A stretch of 43,185 nt of DNA from an uncultured Ruminococcus sp. (GTDB taxonomy: Bacteria > Bacillota > Clostridia > Oscillospirales > Acutalibacteraceae): assembly GCA_902765625.1 (NCBI GenBank), contig CACXAO010000012.1, positions 1 through 43,185 on the forward strand. Reading direction: 5' to 3'. Positions 26,157 through 34,638 of this stretch are shown piece by piece (the first letter of the stretch is position 1; every line of letters starts with the position of its first letter). The notes beneath the pieces are model-generated. The model was given only the letters and a program-made list of their open reading frames with translations, ran no database searches and was not told the origin of the DNA. A program made the translations under genes and the position numbers.

Positions 26157-27125
26157 TTACATGTACTGCCTGATAAACGGCAGCACCTTGCTCACAAACT
26201 CGGTCGTAACGTTATGTCCGGCGTTATCGAAATAGTAAAAGCGGATTTTTGTATTGCCGCCCTTTTTTAGGATTTTTTCCAGCGATTCGCTGCCCTTATA
26301 GGACACAACGTCATCGTTTATGCTGTTGCCCGACATAATCGGCATTTGCATAAGCTTGTCGGCATGCTGAATCGGGTTATACTGCGTGACAAACGCCTTT
26401 GTCTCCTCCTCGCTCCAAACAGGGTCGGCGACCTCGCCGTTGCATATGCACTTGTCGTCGTAGGAATACGAATAATCAGGCGACGTGCTGCCGACAACAA
26501 GCGCGCCGGGCACACGGTCGCCGTAGACCGAATACCAATACGCCACGCTTCCTCCCTGAGAAAACCCAACCAGCGCGAATTTATCCGCGTCTGCCAGACC
26601 TGCGGCTTCATAGTAATCGAGCAGCAAATCAAGATCGTCCGCAGTGTTCTTTGTGATTTCAAGAGCCATCAAAGGTTCTGACGAGATTCGCTCGCCGTGA
26701 CCCTGCAAATCAAGCGCGACGCAGAAATAACCTGCGTCTGCGTATTCCGTCATCTCGTCGAGATTCTCTTCCTTTTCGGAAAACTGACCGTGCAGGAATA
26801 TCACTATCGGCGCGTTTTTCGCGTCCCTGCGGTACATCTCGTAAACCGGAACCTCATCGACAAACTTATGGCTGACCTCAAATTCATCCGAAAGGTCGTT
26901 TTTCACCCTTTCCGCCGTATTGCCGAGAGAGTATTCTCCGACTGTATGCTGCGTGTTATCGCGCGTGCGGTTCCATGAGGAGGAATTCGTAAGAATCGAT
27001 TTTCCTTCATCGGGCAAATCGTTTGTTTTATTCTCTTCACTTCGGGTAAAAACGAATACTCCGACCGCAGCCGATGCTGTAACCGCGACGCACACGGCGG
27101 ATATCAATATTGCTTTCTTCTTCAT
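26157..27125 (-). CDS. Membrane-anchored alpha/beta hydrolase
   Basis: 322 residues from the ATG at 27125. A GTG three codons earlier overlaps the previous stop and lacks ribosome-site spacing. Residues 1-25 form a hydrophobic anchor facing outward. The catalytic serine lies in G-F-S-Q-G-G, the oxyanion loop is F-L-H-G-Q-F-S, and the histidine is in N-A-G-H-N-V. This resembles dienelactone-hydrolase or esterase folds. As part of the exopolysaccharide operon it may act as an extracellular esterase, for instance on O-acyl groups added by the two acyltransferases coded with it. That substrate is an inference. Confidence 0.75.
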   Translation of the reverse strand: MKKKAILISAVCVAVTASAAVGVFVFTRSEENKTNDLPDEGKSILTNSSSWNRTRDNTQHTVGEYSLGNTAERVKNDLSDEFEVSHKFVDEVPVYEMYRRDAKNAPIVIFLHGQFSEKEENLDEMTEYADAGYFCVALDLQGHGERISSEPLMALEITKNTADDLDLLLDYYEAAGLADADKFALVGFSQGGSVAYWYSVYGDRVPGALVVGSTSPDYSYSYDDKCICNGEVADPVWSEEETKAFVTQYNPIQHADKLMQMPIMSGNSINDDVVSYKGSESLEKILKKGGNTKIRFYYFDNAGHNVTTEFVSKVLPFIRQYM

Positions 27126-27130
27126 CTTAT

Positions 27131-29329
27131 TCACTGTTCCTGAACGGTCTTGGTCGTCGCAGCGAAAATATCGGTCAGAGTCGCCTTTGAAGCGATTCCG
27201 TCGGCGTTGATATCGTGCGCTTTTTGGTATGCGACAACCGCGTCCATCGTGTTTTTGTCATAAATCATAGTTATATTTTCAGCCTGCATATATCCCAGCT
27301 TCACGAGCTGCCTTTGAAGCCGCTTGACCGCCTGTCTGTCGGTGTGATTGACCGCGAACTGCTTTGTAAGCCATTTGCGGATGATTTTAAGCTGTCTGTC
27401 CGAAATCACCTGTCCCTTGGTGGCGGAGAGTGAGTCGCTGACAGACGCAGGCGACTGCCCGTCTGGACATGAAGCCGCGTCCTCTGCAAACAGCGACGCA
27501 AGAGTTTCTTTATCTGCGCTGCCTGTCGGCGAAATACCGTTCAGCTGCTGATAAAGCGTGACCGCCGTCTGCGTTTTGGAGTCGTAGCACGGATTGACCG
27601 AACCCGTGAGATAACGCAGCTCTTTGAGCCTTTGGTTCAGCTTGGTAACGGCTGGACAGATATCGCCCTTTTCCGTTTCGATAAAGCCGCTGTACCCGGC
27701 AGTATCGGCGCTGAATAAAAGCTCCGTAAGGCTTGAAGAAATGATTCCGCCGTCGTAATCAAGGCCGCTGTTCTGAGAGAACAGAGTCAGCGCCTGTTCG
27801 GTTGACGCGTCGATTTCTCCCGACCCGGCTTGCTTGTAATAACCGAGAGTTTTCAGCCGCGCCTGCAGATCTCTTACTCGGATCCCCTTTTCGGTTGACG
27901 AGAGAGTTGCGTTTGAGCTGTACTCGCTTAGTTTTTCGGAATTGACGCGGTACTGGAGCTCAGGCGTTGCGATTCCTGTTTCTTCCATGCCGAGCGCGGC
28001 TTGCAGATACTGCACCGCAACGGTTGTCTGTACGTCAAAAAAGCCGTTAGGCGCAGAGCTGAGATATCCAAGCTCGTAGAGCTTCTGTTGAAGCGCGCTC
28101 ACGTTCTCGCCGGCAGACGCCATCATCAGCGTTGTGTAACCGGAGTAATCGGCGCTTTCGTCCGTTGTGGCAGCCTTTGCCTGAACGGGCTTTTCCGCGT
28201 CGGCTTCATCCGGCAGAACCGTCGCGTCAAGCGCATAACAAAATGTTGCGTCGGCTTCCTTTGAGATATCGTAGACCATCAGGCGGTAATCGAATACCGA
28301 AATCAAGGGATTCTTTACACTTGAATCGATGCTGCAAAACGCCGAAAGCTCGTTGTTGTCGAGCAGCAGCCGGTAGACGTTGAAATTATCGTCCATCACA
28401 AAGGCATAGTCTGCGCTTACCGTAAGCTGAGGCAGAATGTTGTCGGCAAGCTTTGAAAGCTCCTTGTTCTGCTCCTCCGAAACAAAATACGCGCAGAGAG
28501 ATACGCCTTCGTCGGTCTTTTGAATATACAGAATTTCGTTATCCTGATAGCCGCACGGCACCAGAACATTTTCGGCGACCTGGACAGCCTCGTTTGAACC
28601 CATCCAGCGGTAGCTGAGAACGCCCTCCGGCGAGAGAATCAGGTCGTACTGCTCGCAGACGATTATTCTGCTTCCCTGACAATCGCAGTAAGGCTCTACC
28701 AGCTGCTTTGACAGCGGAATATAGAGCATTTCCTTTCCCGACGCGGCAGTCGCCAAAAGACCGTCGCTCGATATGCGCAAGCCGGTGATTTCCTCCTCAA
28801 ACTCCGCCGCGACCTCGGTGGTGGAGGTCAGAGGCTCAAAGGTGCAGAGCTGCTTTTTATTCTCGTCCTTAACAAAATATATGACCTCATCGTTCGACGA
28901 CCAGCACGGGTCAATCGACACGGTCGCAATAGTGTAGAGCGTGTTCTCGTTTTCGCCGATCTGAAGCTCCTGTATCATCGATTCTCTGCCGTAGTGCGAA
29001 AGGCTTGTTTCAACGGGCGCGGTGTAGAGAACGGTGTCGTCAGACGCGTAAAGCAGCTCGTCGACAGGCTGCTCTATTAGCGGCCTGCTCTCGTCGTCAA
29101 GGTTGTAAAGATAGTTGTTTTTGCCGACGTACGCAAACATCAGCTCGCCGCAGCTGCAATAATTCTTCGGTGTGACAAGAACGGCGTTTTGCGACGGAGC
29201 GGTAATTTCCTCGGGTTCTTCCTCAACGTCCCTCTGCGCATACATTATCAGAAAAACAGAGCCGACAACGGCAGCCGCTACAGCCGACAGCGCAATTATC
29301 ATCCGTTTAAGCGTAATTTGTTTTTTCAT
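27131..29329 (-). CDS. Membrane-anchored protein with four peptidoglycan-binding repeats
   Basis: 732 residues from the ATG (MKKQITLKRM) behind GAGGA; the frame could start six codons earlier at a TTG. A single TM anchor (~10-30) is followed by a ~370-residue extracellular region of short beta strands that looks like a beta-propeller (D-D-T-V-L-Y, N-D-E-V-I-Y-F-V, D-N-E-I-L-Y-I). Four PG_binding_1-type modules come next (~406-470, 480-545, 556-620, 661-725), each with L-Q-x-x-L-x-x-L-G-Y and a D-x-x-T-x-x-A-V-x-x-Y/F-Q core. Its stop overlaps the hydrolase gene. It is a good candidate for fixing the polymer or synthase to the cell wall in a bacterium without an outer membrane. Confidence 0.8.
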   Translation of the reverse strand: MKKQITLKRMIIALSAVAAAVVGSVFLIMYAQRDVEEEPEEITAPSQNAVLVTPKNYCSCGELMFAYVGKNNYLYNLDDESRPLIEQPVDELLYASDDTVLYTAPVETSLSHYGRESMIQELQIGENENTLYTIATVSIDPCWSSNDEVIYFVKDENKKQLCTFEPLTSTTEVAAEFEEEITGLRISSDGLLATAASGKEMLYIPLSKQLVEPYCDCQGSRIIVCEQYDLILSPEGVLSYRWMGSNEAVQVAENVLVPCGYQDNEILYIQKTDEGVSLCAYFVSEEQNKELSKLADNILPQLTVSADYAFVMDDNFNVYRLLLDNNELSAFCSIDSSVKNPLISVFDYRLMVYDISKEADATFCYALDATVLPDEADAEKPVQAKAATTDESADYSGYTTLMMASAGENVSALQQKLYELGYLSSAPNGFFDVQTTVAVQYLQAALGMEETGIATPELQYRVNSEKLSEYSSNATLSSTEKGIRVRDLQARLKTLGYYKQAGSGEIDASTEQALTLFSQNSGLDYDGGIISSSLTELLFSADTAGYSGFIETEKGDICPAVTKLNQRLKELRYLTGSVNPCYDSKTQTAVTLYQQLNGISPTGSADKETLASLFAEDAASCPDGQSPASVSDSLSATKGQVISDRQLKIIRKWLTKQFAVNHTDRQAVKRLQRQLVKLGYMQAENITMIYDKNTMDAVVAYQKAHDINADGIASKATLTDIFAATTKTVQEQ

Positions 29330-29347
29330 AATCATTTCCTCGTCCAA

Positions 29348-30388
29348 CTAAACTGAAAAATATGACAGTATCGGCAAGCGTCTGAAAACCGCGCTGAGCG
29401 TCAAGGCGACAATCAGCGATATTGCCGCATTTACCGGAATCGATATTGCCGGAGAAAGCGCGTCCGTAGAGAGCGTGCGGTTTGTTATGCCGACGACGAT
29501 CGCGCACAGCGGAATATAAACGTACGAGCAGCGCGCGACTGCGTTCCATATCGGCGCTGCGCCCTTATTTTTGCTTTTTTCGCAGAGCGTCATAATCAGC
29601 ACAATTACCGCCGAAACCTGGACGGCGACAAACGGCGACGCCTCGCTGACAAAGGTGTTGTCCATGCCGTTTTCCTGAGTGTATGTCCAGACGGCGGTTG
29701 AATACATCGCGACCGTAGACAGAACGCCTGCGCAGTAAATAACAACGCGGTAATGCCACTCAAAGCTCCTACGCGAGAGGAAAACGCCCAGAAACAGATA
29801 CAGCCCGAACTCGGTAAAGAAGCCCCAGTTTATCTGAGAAGCAAAGAGGTTAATATATCTGAGATACGGGATATACCGCAGAACAGGTACGATAACCGAC
29901 ATTACCGCAAAGACGGTCACCGCATACGCCGTCAGCTTTTCGTTATCGGCTATTCGTTTGAGCAGCGGATAAAAGGCAAAGAGCATAACGACAAGCATTA
30001 AAAGCTTGACTTGGTACGGGGTCTCGAGCACCTTCGCCATTGTCTCGAAAAATGTGTCGGTATCTATCTCGTCAGGCCGGGTGTTTTTCATCAGAAACAG
30101 CGTTGAAACAAGCCACCACACCGCAAGCCCGGCAAAAGCGCGCGGCAAACGTTTTTTGAGGATAAAGCCCACGGAATAAACCGGATCGCCCGTCAGATAC
30201 CGGCAGCCCATTCCGGCTATCAGCAGAGGGACTCCCCATGCGGAAGCTGCGGCGCAGCAGCCCGAAATATCCCACAGCGAATCGCTGAGCGAAGCTCCGT
30301 TCCAGACAGGCAGCGCAACATTCCAAAGCGCGATCGCCGCGAGCGATACCGACAGCATCACCAAGGCGCTGTTCTTTTTTTCGTGCAC
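29348..30388 (-). CDS. Acyltransferase_3-like membrane protein, catalytic motif not seen
   Basis: 346 residues with about ten membrane helices in the layout of the acyltransferase-3 family (OatA/WecH/Oac type): paired aromatic helices, a central N-W-G-F-F-T-E-F-G-L-Y-L-F-L-G-V-F segment, and L-M-K-N-T-R-P. GTG start behind GGAGGTG. The family's N-terminal R-x10-H catalytic pair, present in the other acyltransferase of this operon (38546-39586), is absent here: the first helix reads V-M-L-S-V-S-L-A-A-I-A-L-W-N. It may be a non-catalytic partner. It lies 42 bases after the pelG fusion gene. Confidence 0.7.
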   Translation of the reverse strand: MHEKKNSALVMLSVSLAAIALWNVALPVWNGASLSDSLWDISGCCAAASAWGVPLLIAGMGCRYLTGDPVYSVGFILKKRLPRAFAGLAVWWLVSTLFLMKNTRPDEIDTDTFFETMAKVLETPYQVKLLMLVVMLFAFYPLLKRIADNEKLTAYAVTVFAVMSVIVPVLRYIPYLRYINLFASQINWGFFTEFGLYLFLGVFLSRRSFEWHYRVVIYCAGVLSTVAMYSTAVWTYTQENGMDNTFVSEASPFVAVQVSAVIVLIMTLCEKSKNKGAAPIWNAVARCSYVYIPLCAIVVGITNRTLSTDALSPAISIPVNAAISLIVALTLSAVFRRLPILSYFSV

Positions 30389-30430
30389 GGGAACACCTCC
30401 TTTCGTTCTTCCGTAAATAATTGCAAAGTA

Positions 30431-33250
30431 CTACTCAACATGGAACTTTGCCGCAGTATAGACGTTTGTTTTGTACTCGTCCTTCATTGCCATAGGCAGC
30501 AGTTTTCCGTTCGCGGTTTCGGCGCTTACGGTCAGCGTATACTCCGTGTCGTCGTCGAAATCCTCTTTGTCGACCGAAACAGAGAAGCTGCCGCCTTCTC
30601 CCGGAATCACATTTGTCAGCTCAACATCCGCGTCGGTAATTGAACGGACAAGCGTGCCCTCGGGGTCATAAATATCAAGCCTTACCTTGTAGCCGCTGTC
30701 GTAAATCGGAGCTATGCCGTCGTTGACGATATTACAGCTGATATTGAAAGATTCTTTTTCCGCGAAATTCATGCTCACCTTATCGACGCGGTAGCGGTAA
30801 CCGAGAGTTTTGAGTATCTCGTCCATCTGGTACGAGAAGTTTGAATCGTCCTCATCGATAATTATCTTTGGTCCGATAAACGACTGGTGGCTCATTCGGA
30901 TGGCTTCTAGCGTCATGTCAAATTCGGTGCGCATAAAATACGAGTTCTCGTGAGTCTGCGCGAACTCGCCGCCTATCGGCTGAGACTTCCAGTTGTCGCT
31001 GCAGTCAGCCTGCTCAATCGCGCCGGTCTGCTCCCATTCGCTGTCCGTCATCTGGTTTATCCAGTAGAGCGTTTCGTCGTAATCGCCCGTAAGGTCGTTG
31101 TAAAGACCCGTTGAATTCTGCTTTGCGTCAACAAGCGGATAACGCAGCAGAAAACGAGCGTTCGGAAAAGCGTTAAGGTACGGCATAACGTACTGCTCTC
31201 TGACCTCGTACAAGGGCATAGGCTTCAGTCCCGCCTCGTAATCGACGTGCCATTCGCCCCAGTGACCGAGGCTGCCCAGCTCGACATATACGAAGAAATC
31301 GTCCTGTCCGAAGGCTTCTCCCAAGGCGGCGATCGCTTCGGCGTGCTCGGAGACAAATATCTCGTTTTCGTAGTTCGGAGAATAACCGCGGCCGTAGTTG
31401 ATATCATACATCTCTCCGTCTCCGGTCAGCTGATACAGCCATTCGGGAATATCCATGTGGGGTTCTTCCCTCGGCTCGTCACAAACAAATCTGAATACGA
31501 CCTGACGGTCTTCCTCGCGGTACAGCTCAAGATTGAAATGCTCGTTTACGTAGTCAACATCAAAAACGTCGTCCTCGGGTTCCCAGTCAGACCATTTCAG
31601 CTCGACATAGACGAGCGAAGTATTCATGGACGGGGTCTCGTCGCTGTCCGCCCACGGCGCAAGTCCCATTCCCGGAGAGAGAATGACGTCGTTTGACGAT
31701 TCGGGCGAGAATGTGATGATTTTTGACTTGTATACCGCGTCGCCGATAAGAAAAGCGACCGAGCCTAAAACCGTGACGGCAGCCATAGCCGCGGCTGCGC
31801 TGAGGTGAGTGAGCCTCTTTTTGCTGACGTTTTTTGAGCGTGCAGTCCGCGGAATGTTAACGGGTTCGTCGTACTGACCGCGGCACAGCAGATAAAACTC
31901 AAGCTTTTTGAGCCGCCTGATAAGTCCTGCGGCGGCGAACAGGGTCATAACTATGCTGACAGCCGTGAACGCGGCTCCGGAAAACCTCGGAAAGAACAGA
32001 ATGCCGAGATACGTTCCTGCCAAAACGCCTGCCGCAAAAAACGCCGCAGTGAATACCGCTCTGCGTTCGTCGGAAAACCACAGCCTTATCAGAATCAGCG
32101 TGCTGCCGATATAGTAAAGCGAATAACCGACGCAGAACATTCTGAACGCGGAGAGCATACTCTCCGTCATGCCGATATTCATAATGCCGAGCAGCTTTGA
32201 GCCGACCGTTACAAACAGCAGGCACGACACGAGCTGAATAAGGAACATCGTTTTTAATTTTTTGCGCAGCGTCAGAACCATATCGTCCTTTGCCGCTTCC
32301 ACACAGCGTGCTGTCGCGCTTTGCAGAGCCGAAAAATAATTACTGTATTTTTTGCTGAAACCCGTCTCGAAAGAAGTTATGAAATACACGGCGGCGGGAA
32401 TAGTCGAGAAATACGCCGCTATCGCCGGAAAATCATACTTTGCGTTGAACCGGAACAAAAGCGATATCTGCGTGGATGAGTCGCTGAGAAACCACGTCAG
32501 CCAGAAATGCCCCAGCATTCCCGCCGCCATCAAAAATCCGATGAGCAAGAGCGACGGGTTTGTTTTAATTGTACTGCGAAAGGCAAAAACCGAGTTGTCG
32601 TGCTTGGCAAAGGTCAGGTAGACCGCTCTGAACAAAAGGACGTCCACCGTCGCGAAGGCGAGCAGCAGCACAAGAATCATCGCGGGAACCGACAGCGCGG
32701 TAAACGCGAACAACAGCGCAAGAGCCGCCGCGGACACTCCAAACGCCGCCAGATATGCGATAACGATCTTTTTATAGTCGCGGATAAGCGTGATGTACGT
32801 CATCAATATCCAGCAGACGCACAGCGCCAAAAACAGGATAAACAGAGGTATAACGACCATAATCTCAGTTCCCGACAGCAATAGCTGAACCGAAAACAGA
32901 ATGCCGCCCGTTACCGCGACCGAAGCCGAGCCGCCGACCATCGACGGCATTACCCTCTCGGTTTTGCCAAGATAAACCGCGTCCGAAACATAGCGCGACA
33001 GCACCGGGGAAAGCAGAGAGCTGAGCAGAATCGACAGAAACATCGCGTTTGTGATGTAACACATAAAGCTGTCGTTTACCGCCTGAGAAGCCTGCTGCGC
33101 CTTTGCCGCTGCCTGCACAAGGGCGAAAATCACGATAGCGACGATCATCGAGCCGCTGCTGCTGAACGACGCGCCGAAGTAGCCCGTGATCTTTTCGCCT
33201 TTATTTTCGCCCGTTACGGCTTTTCGTAATTCAAATCCTACACCTGCCAT
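30431..33250 (-). CDS. pelG: PelG-like polysaccharide transporter fused to extracellular DUF4832-like domain
   Basis: 939 residues, about twice PelG length. Residues 1-455 are PelG: the family start M-A-G-V-G-F-E-L-R-K and about 12 membrane helices (MOP/Wzx-like, the presumed Pel polymer channel partner of PelF). After a basic linker, a further TM helix (~487-505) places the C-terminal half outside. Residues ~520-820 match DUF4832/DUF4874-type TIM barrels (S-P-G-M-G-L-A-P-W, E-L-K-W-S-D-W-E-P, V-E-L-G-S-L-G-H-W-G-E-W-H, P-I-G-G-E-F), with the acid residues expected of glycoside hydrolases. Residues ~825-939 are an Ig-like beta domain. It starts 2 bases after pelF. The barrel may replace the hydrolase domain of Gram-negative PelA (inference). 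Confidence 0.85.
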   Translation of the reverse strand: MAGVGFELRKAVTGENKGEKITGYFGASFSSSGSMIVAIVIFALVQAAAKAQQASQAVNDSFMCYITNAMFLSILLSSLLSPVLSRYVSDAVYLGKTERVMPSMVGGSASVAVTGGILFSVQLLLSGTEIMVVIPLFILFLALCVCWILMTYITLIRDYKKIVIAYLAAFGVSAAALALLFAFTALSVPAMILVLLLAFATVDVLLFRAVYLTFAKHDNSVFAFRSTIKTNPSLLLIGFLMAAGMLGHFWLTWFLSDSSTQISLLFRFNAKYDFPAIAAYFSTIPAAVYFITSFETGFSKKYSNYFSALQSATARCVEAAKDDMVLTLRKKLKTMFLIQLVSCLLFVTVGSKLLGIMNIGMTESMLSAFRMFCVGYSLYYIGSTLILIRLWFSDERRAVFTAAFFAAGVLAGTYLGILFFPRFSGAAFTAVSIVMTLFAAAGLIRRLKKLEFYLLCRGQYDEPVNIPRTARSKNVSKKRLTHLSAAAAMAAVTVLGSVAFLIGDAVYKSKIITFSPESSNDVILSPGMGLAPWADSDETPSMNTSLVYVELKWSDWEPEDDVFDVDYVNEHFNLELYREEDRQVVFRFVCDEPREEPHMDIPEWLYQLTGDGEMYDINYGRGYSPNYENEIFVSEHAEAIAALGEAFGQDDFFVYVELGSLGHWGEWHVDYEAGLKPMPLYEVREQYVMPYLNAFPNARFLLRYPLVDAKQNSTGLYNDLTGDYDETLYWINQMTDSEWEQTGAIEQADCSDNWKSQPIGGEFAQTHENSYFMRTEFDMTLEAIRMSHQSFIGPKIIIDEDDSNFSYQMDEILKTLGYRYRVDKVSMNFAEKESFNISCNIVNDGIAPIYDSGYKVRLDIYDPEGTLVRSITDADVELTNVIPGEGGSFSVSVDKEDFDDDTEYTLTVSAETANGKLLPMAMKDEYKTNVYTAAKFHVE

Positions 33251-33252
33251 AG

Positions 33253-34638
33253 CTACAGTACATCCTTGTATATTTTGAGATATCCGCTGTTCATTTTCTC
33301 ATATGTATAATTCATCCGCACGCGTTCGCGGCCGTTTCTGCCCAGTTCAAGGCGCAGCTCACGGTTATTGCACAGCTTCTCCATCGCTGCCGCTATGCCG
33401 CTTATGTCCATGGGAGTGCAGCAGATTCCGGCTTCTCCAAAGCCGTCGGCGGACTTGCCGAGCAGCTCAGGGCAGTTGCCTACCTTTGTTGACACGCACG
33501 GTCTTGACGCCGCGAGCGACTCCAGTATCGCCAGCGGCTGACCCTCGGAAATGCTTGTCATCACGGTGAAATCCATTTTTGACATATAAAGCGCCGTGTC
33601 AACATAACCCTCGACGCGGATATTGCTCAGGTTCAGTCTTTCGAGCAGTTCAAGACACTCGTCGCGGTAGGTTTCGTCATCTGTGCCTCCCATTAGGTAC
33701 AGCTCGGCGTTCGGAACACGTTTTCTGAGGTGATAAAACGCGTAGATCAGTGTTTTCACGTCCTTGATCGGCGCAAATCTGACGAACGCCCCTATATTGA
33801 TACCGTCAGACTCCTCTCTGACGGGGATGCTTTCGAAATTTTCGATATGTATTCCGTTTGAAACAACGGAGCATTTTTCTTTATCGCAGCCGATCTCGGT
33901 CTGCTTTGCGGACGCGTCGGAAAACAGCGCGGTCACTCTGTCGGCGTAGCTGTAGGCGCATTTTGAGAGCTGATAGAACGACCGTATCCATATCTCTCTC
34001 ATTGAAGGCGCTACCCAGTCAGCCTGAATAAGCTCCTCCTCGCGCTCGCGCGGATATATTCCGTGCTCGGTCAGAACAAAGGGTTTTCCGGTTTTGTATT
34101 TTGCAAGCGCGCCCAGTACGCCGCCGTATCCGGCTACGGCGCTGTGATAAATATCCGCCCCGGGGATCTCTTGTCCCAACAAAAACAGCAGCGGTGTGAA
34201 AAGCGACTTCAAGCCGTAATAAGCGTCCGCAAGTCCGATTCCGTCGGTATCGGAAAGCTCCTTTACAAATCCGTAAAAGGCCTCGGACTCAACCAGCTCT
34301 TTTGCGGAAGCCGACCCCGTACAAGTCTGAAACAGGCTTTGCCAATTCACCTCGCCGCGTTCCAAAAACATTCTCAGACTGTCAATGCAAGACTCAAGGC
34401 TCTCCTTTGTCAGCTTGCCGCCGTTCGGCTTTACCGCGTCCTCAAGGTAGATCTCACGGCAGCACGCCACATTGCCGGGCAGCTGATACAGCGCATTGCC
34501 CGTATATTTTCGCGCGGCATAGATCGTCCACAGAACAAACTCAATCTGCGGATTCGAAAGAATATAATCGTGCGCCCACGCTGAAACGCCGCCTCTGATA
34601 TACGGATAGCAGCCCTCAAGAATCAAACAAACTCTCAT
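33253..34638 (-). CDS. pelF: PelF-like glycosyltransferase
   Basis: 461 residues. It is a GT4 (GT-B fold) cytosolic enzyme that in Pel systems polymerises a GalNAc/GlcNAc-type chain from UDP-sugar. The PelF N-terminal block E-G-C-Y-P-Y-I-R-G-G-V-S-A-W-A-H-D is at residues 8-24. The GT4 acceptor/donor motif E-G-Q-P-L-A-I-L-E (E-x7-E) and G-N-C-P-E-L-L stand near residue 370. GGTGGA precedes the ATG. The gene overlaps the end of the deacetylase gene by 23 bases and abuts pelG, so the three are translationally coupled. Confidence 0.93.
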   Translation of the reverse strand: MRVCLILEGCYPYIRGGVSAWAHDYILSNPQIEFVLWTIYAARKYTGNALYQLPGNVACCREIYLEDAVKPNGGKLTKESLESCIDSLRMFLERGEVNWQSLFQTCTGSASAKELVESEAFYGFVKELSDTDGIGLADAYYGLKSLFTPLLFLLGQEIPGADIYHSAVAGYGGVLGALAKYKTGKPFVLTEHGIYPREREEELIQADWVAPSMREIWIRSFYQLSKCAYSYADRVTALFSDASAKQTEIGCDKEKCSVVSNGIHIENFESIPVREESDGINIGAFVRFAPIKDVKTLIYAFYHLRKRVPNAELYLMGGTDDETYRDECLELLERLNLSNIRVEGYVDTALYMSKMDFTVMTSISEGQPLAILESLAASRPCVSTKVGNCPELLGKSADGFGEAGICCTPMDISGIAAAMEKLCNNRELRLELGRNGRERVRMNYTYEKMNSGYLKIYKDVL

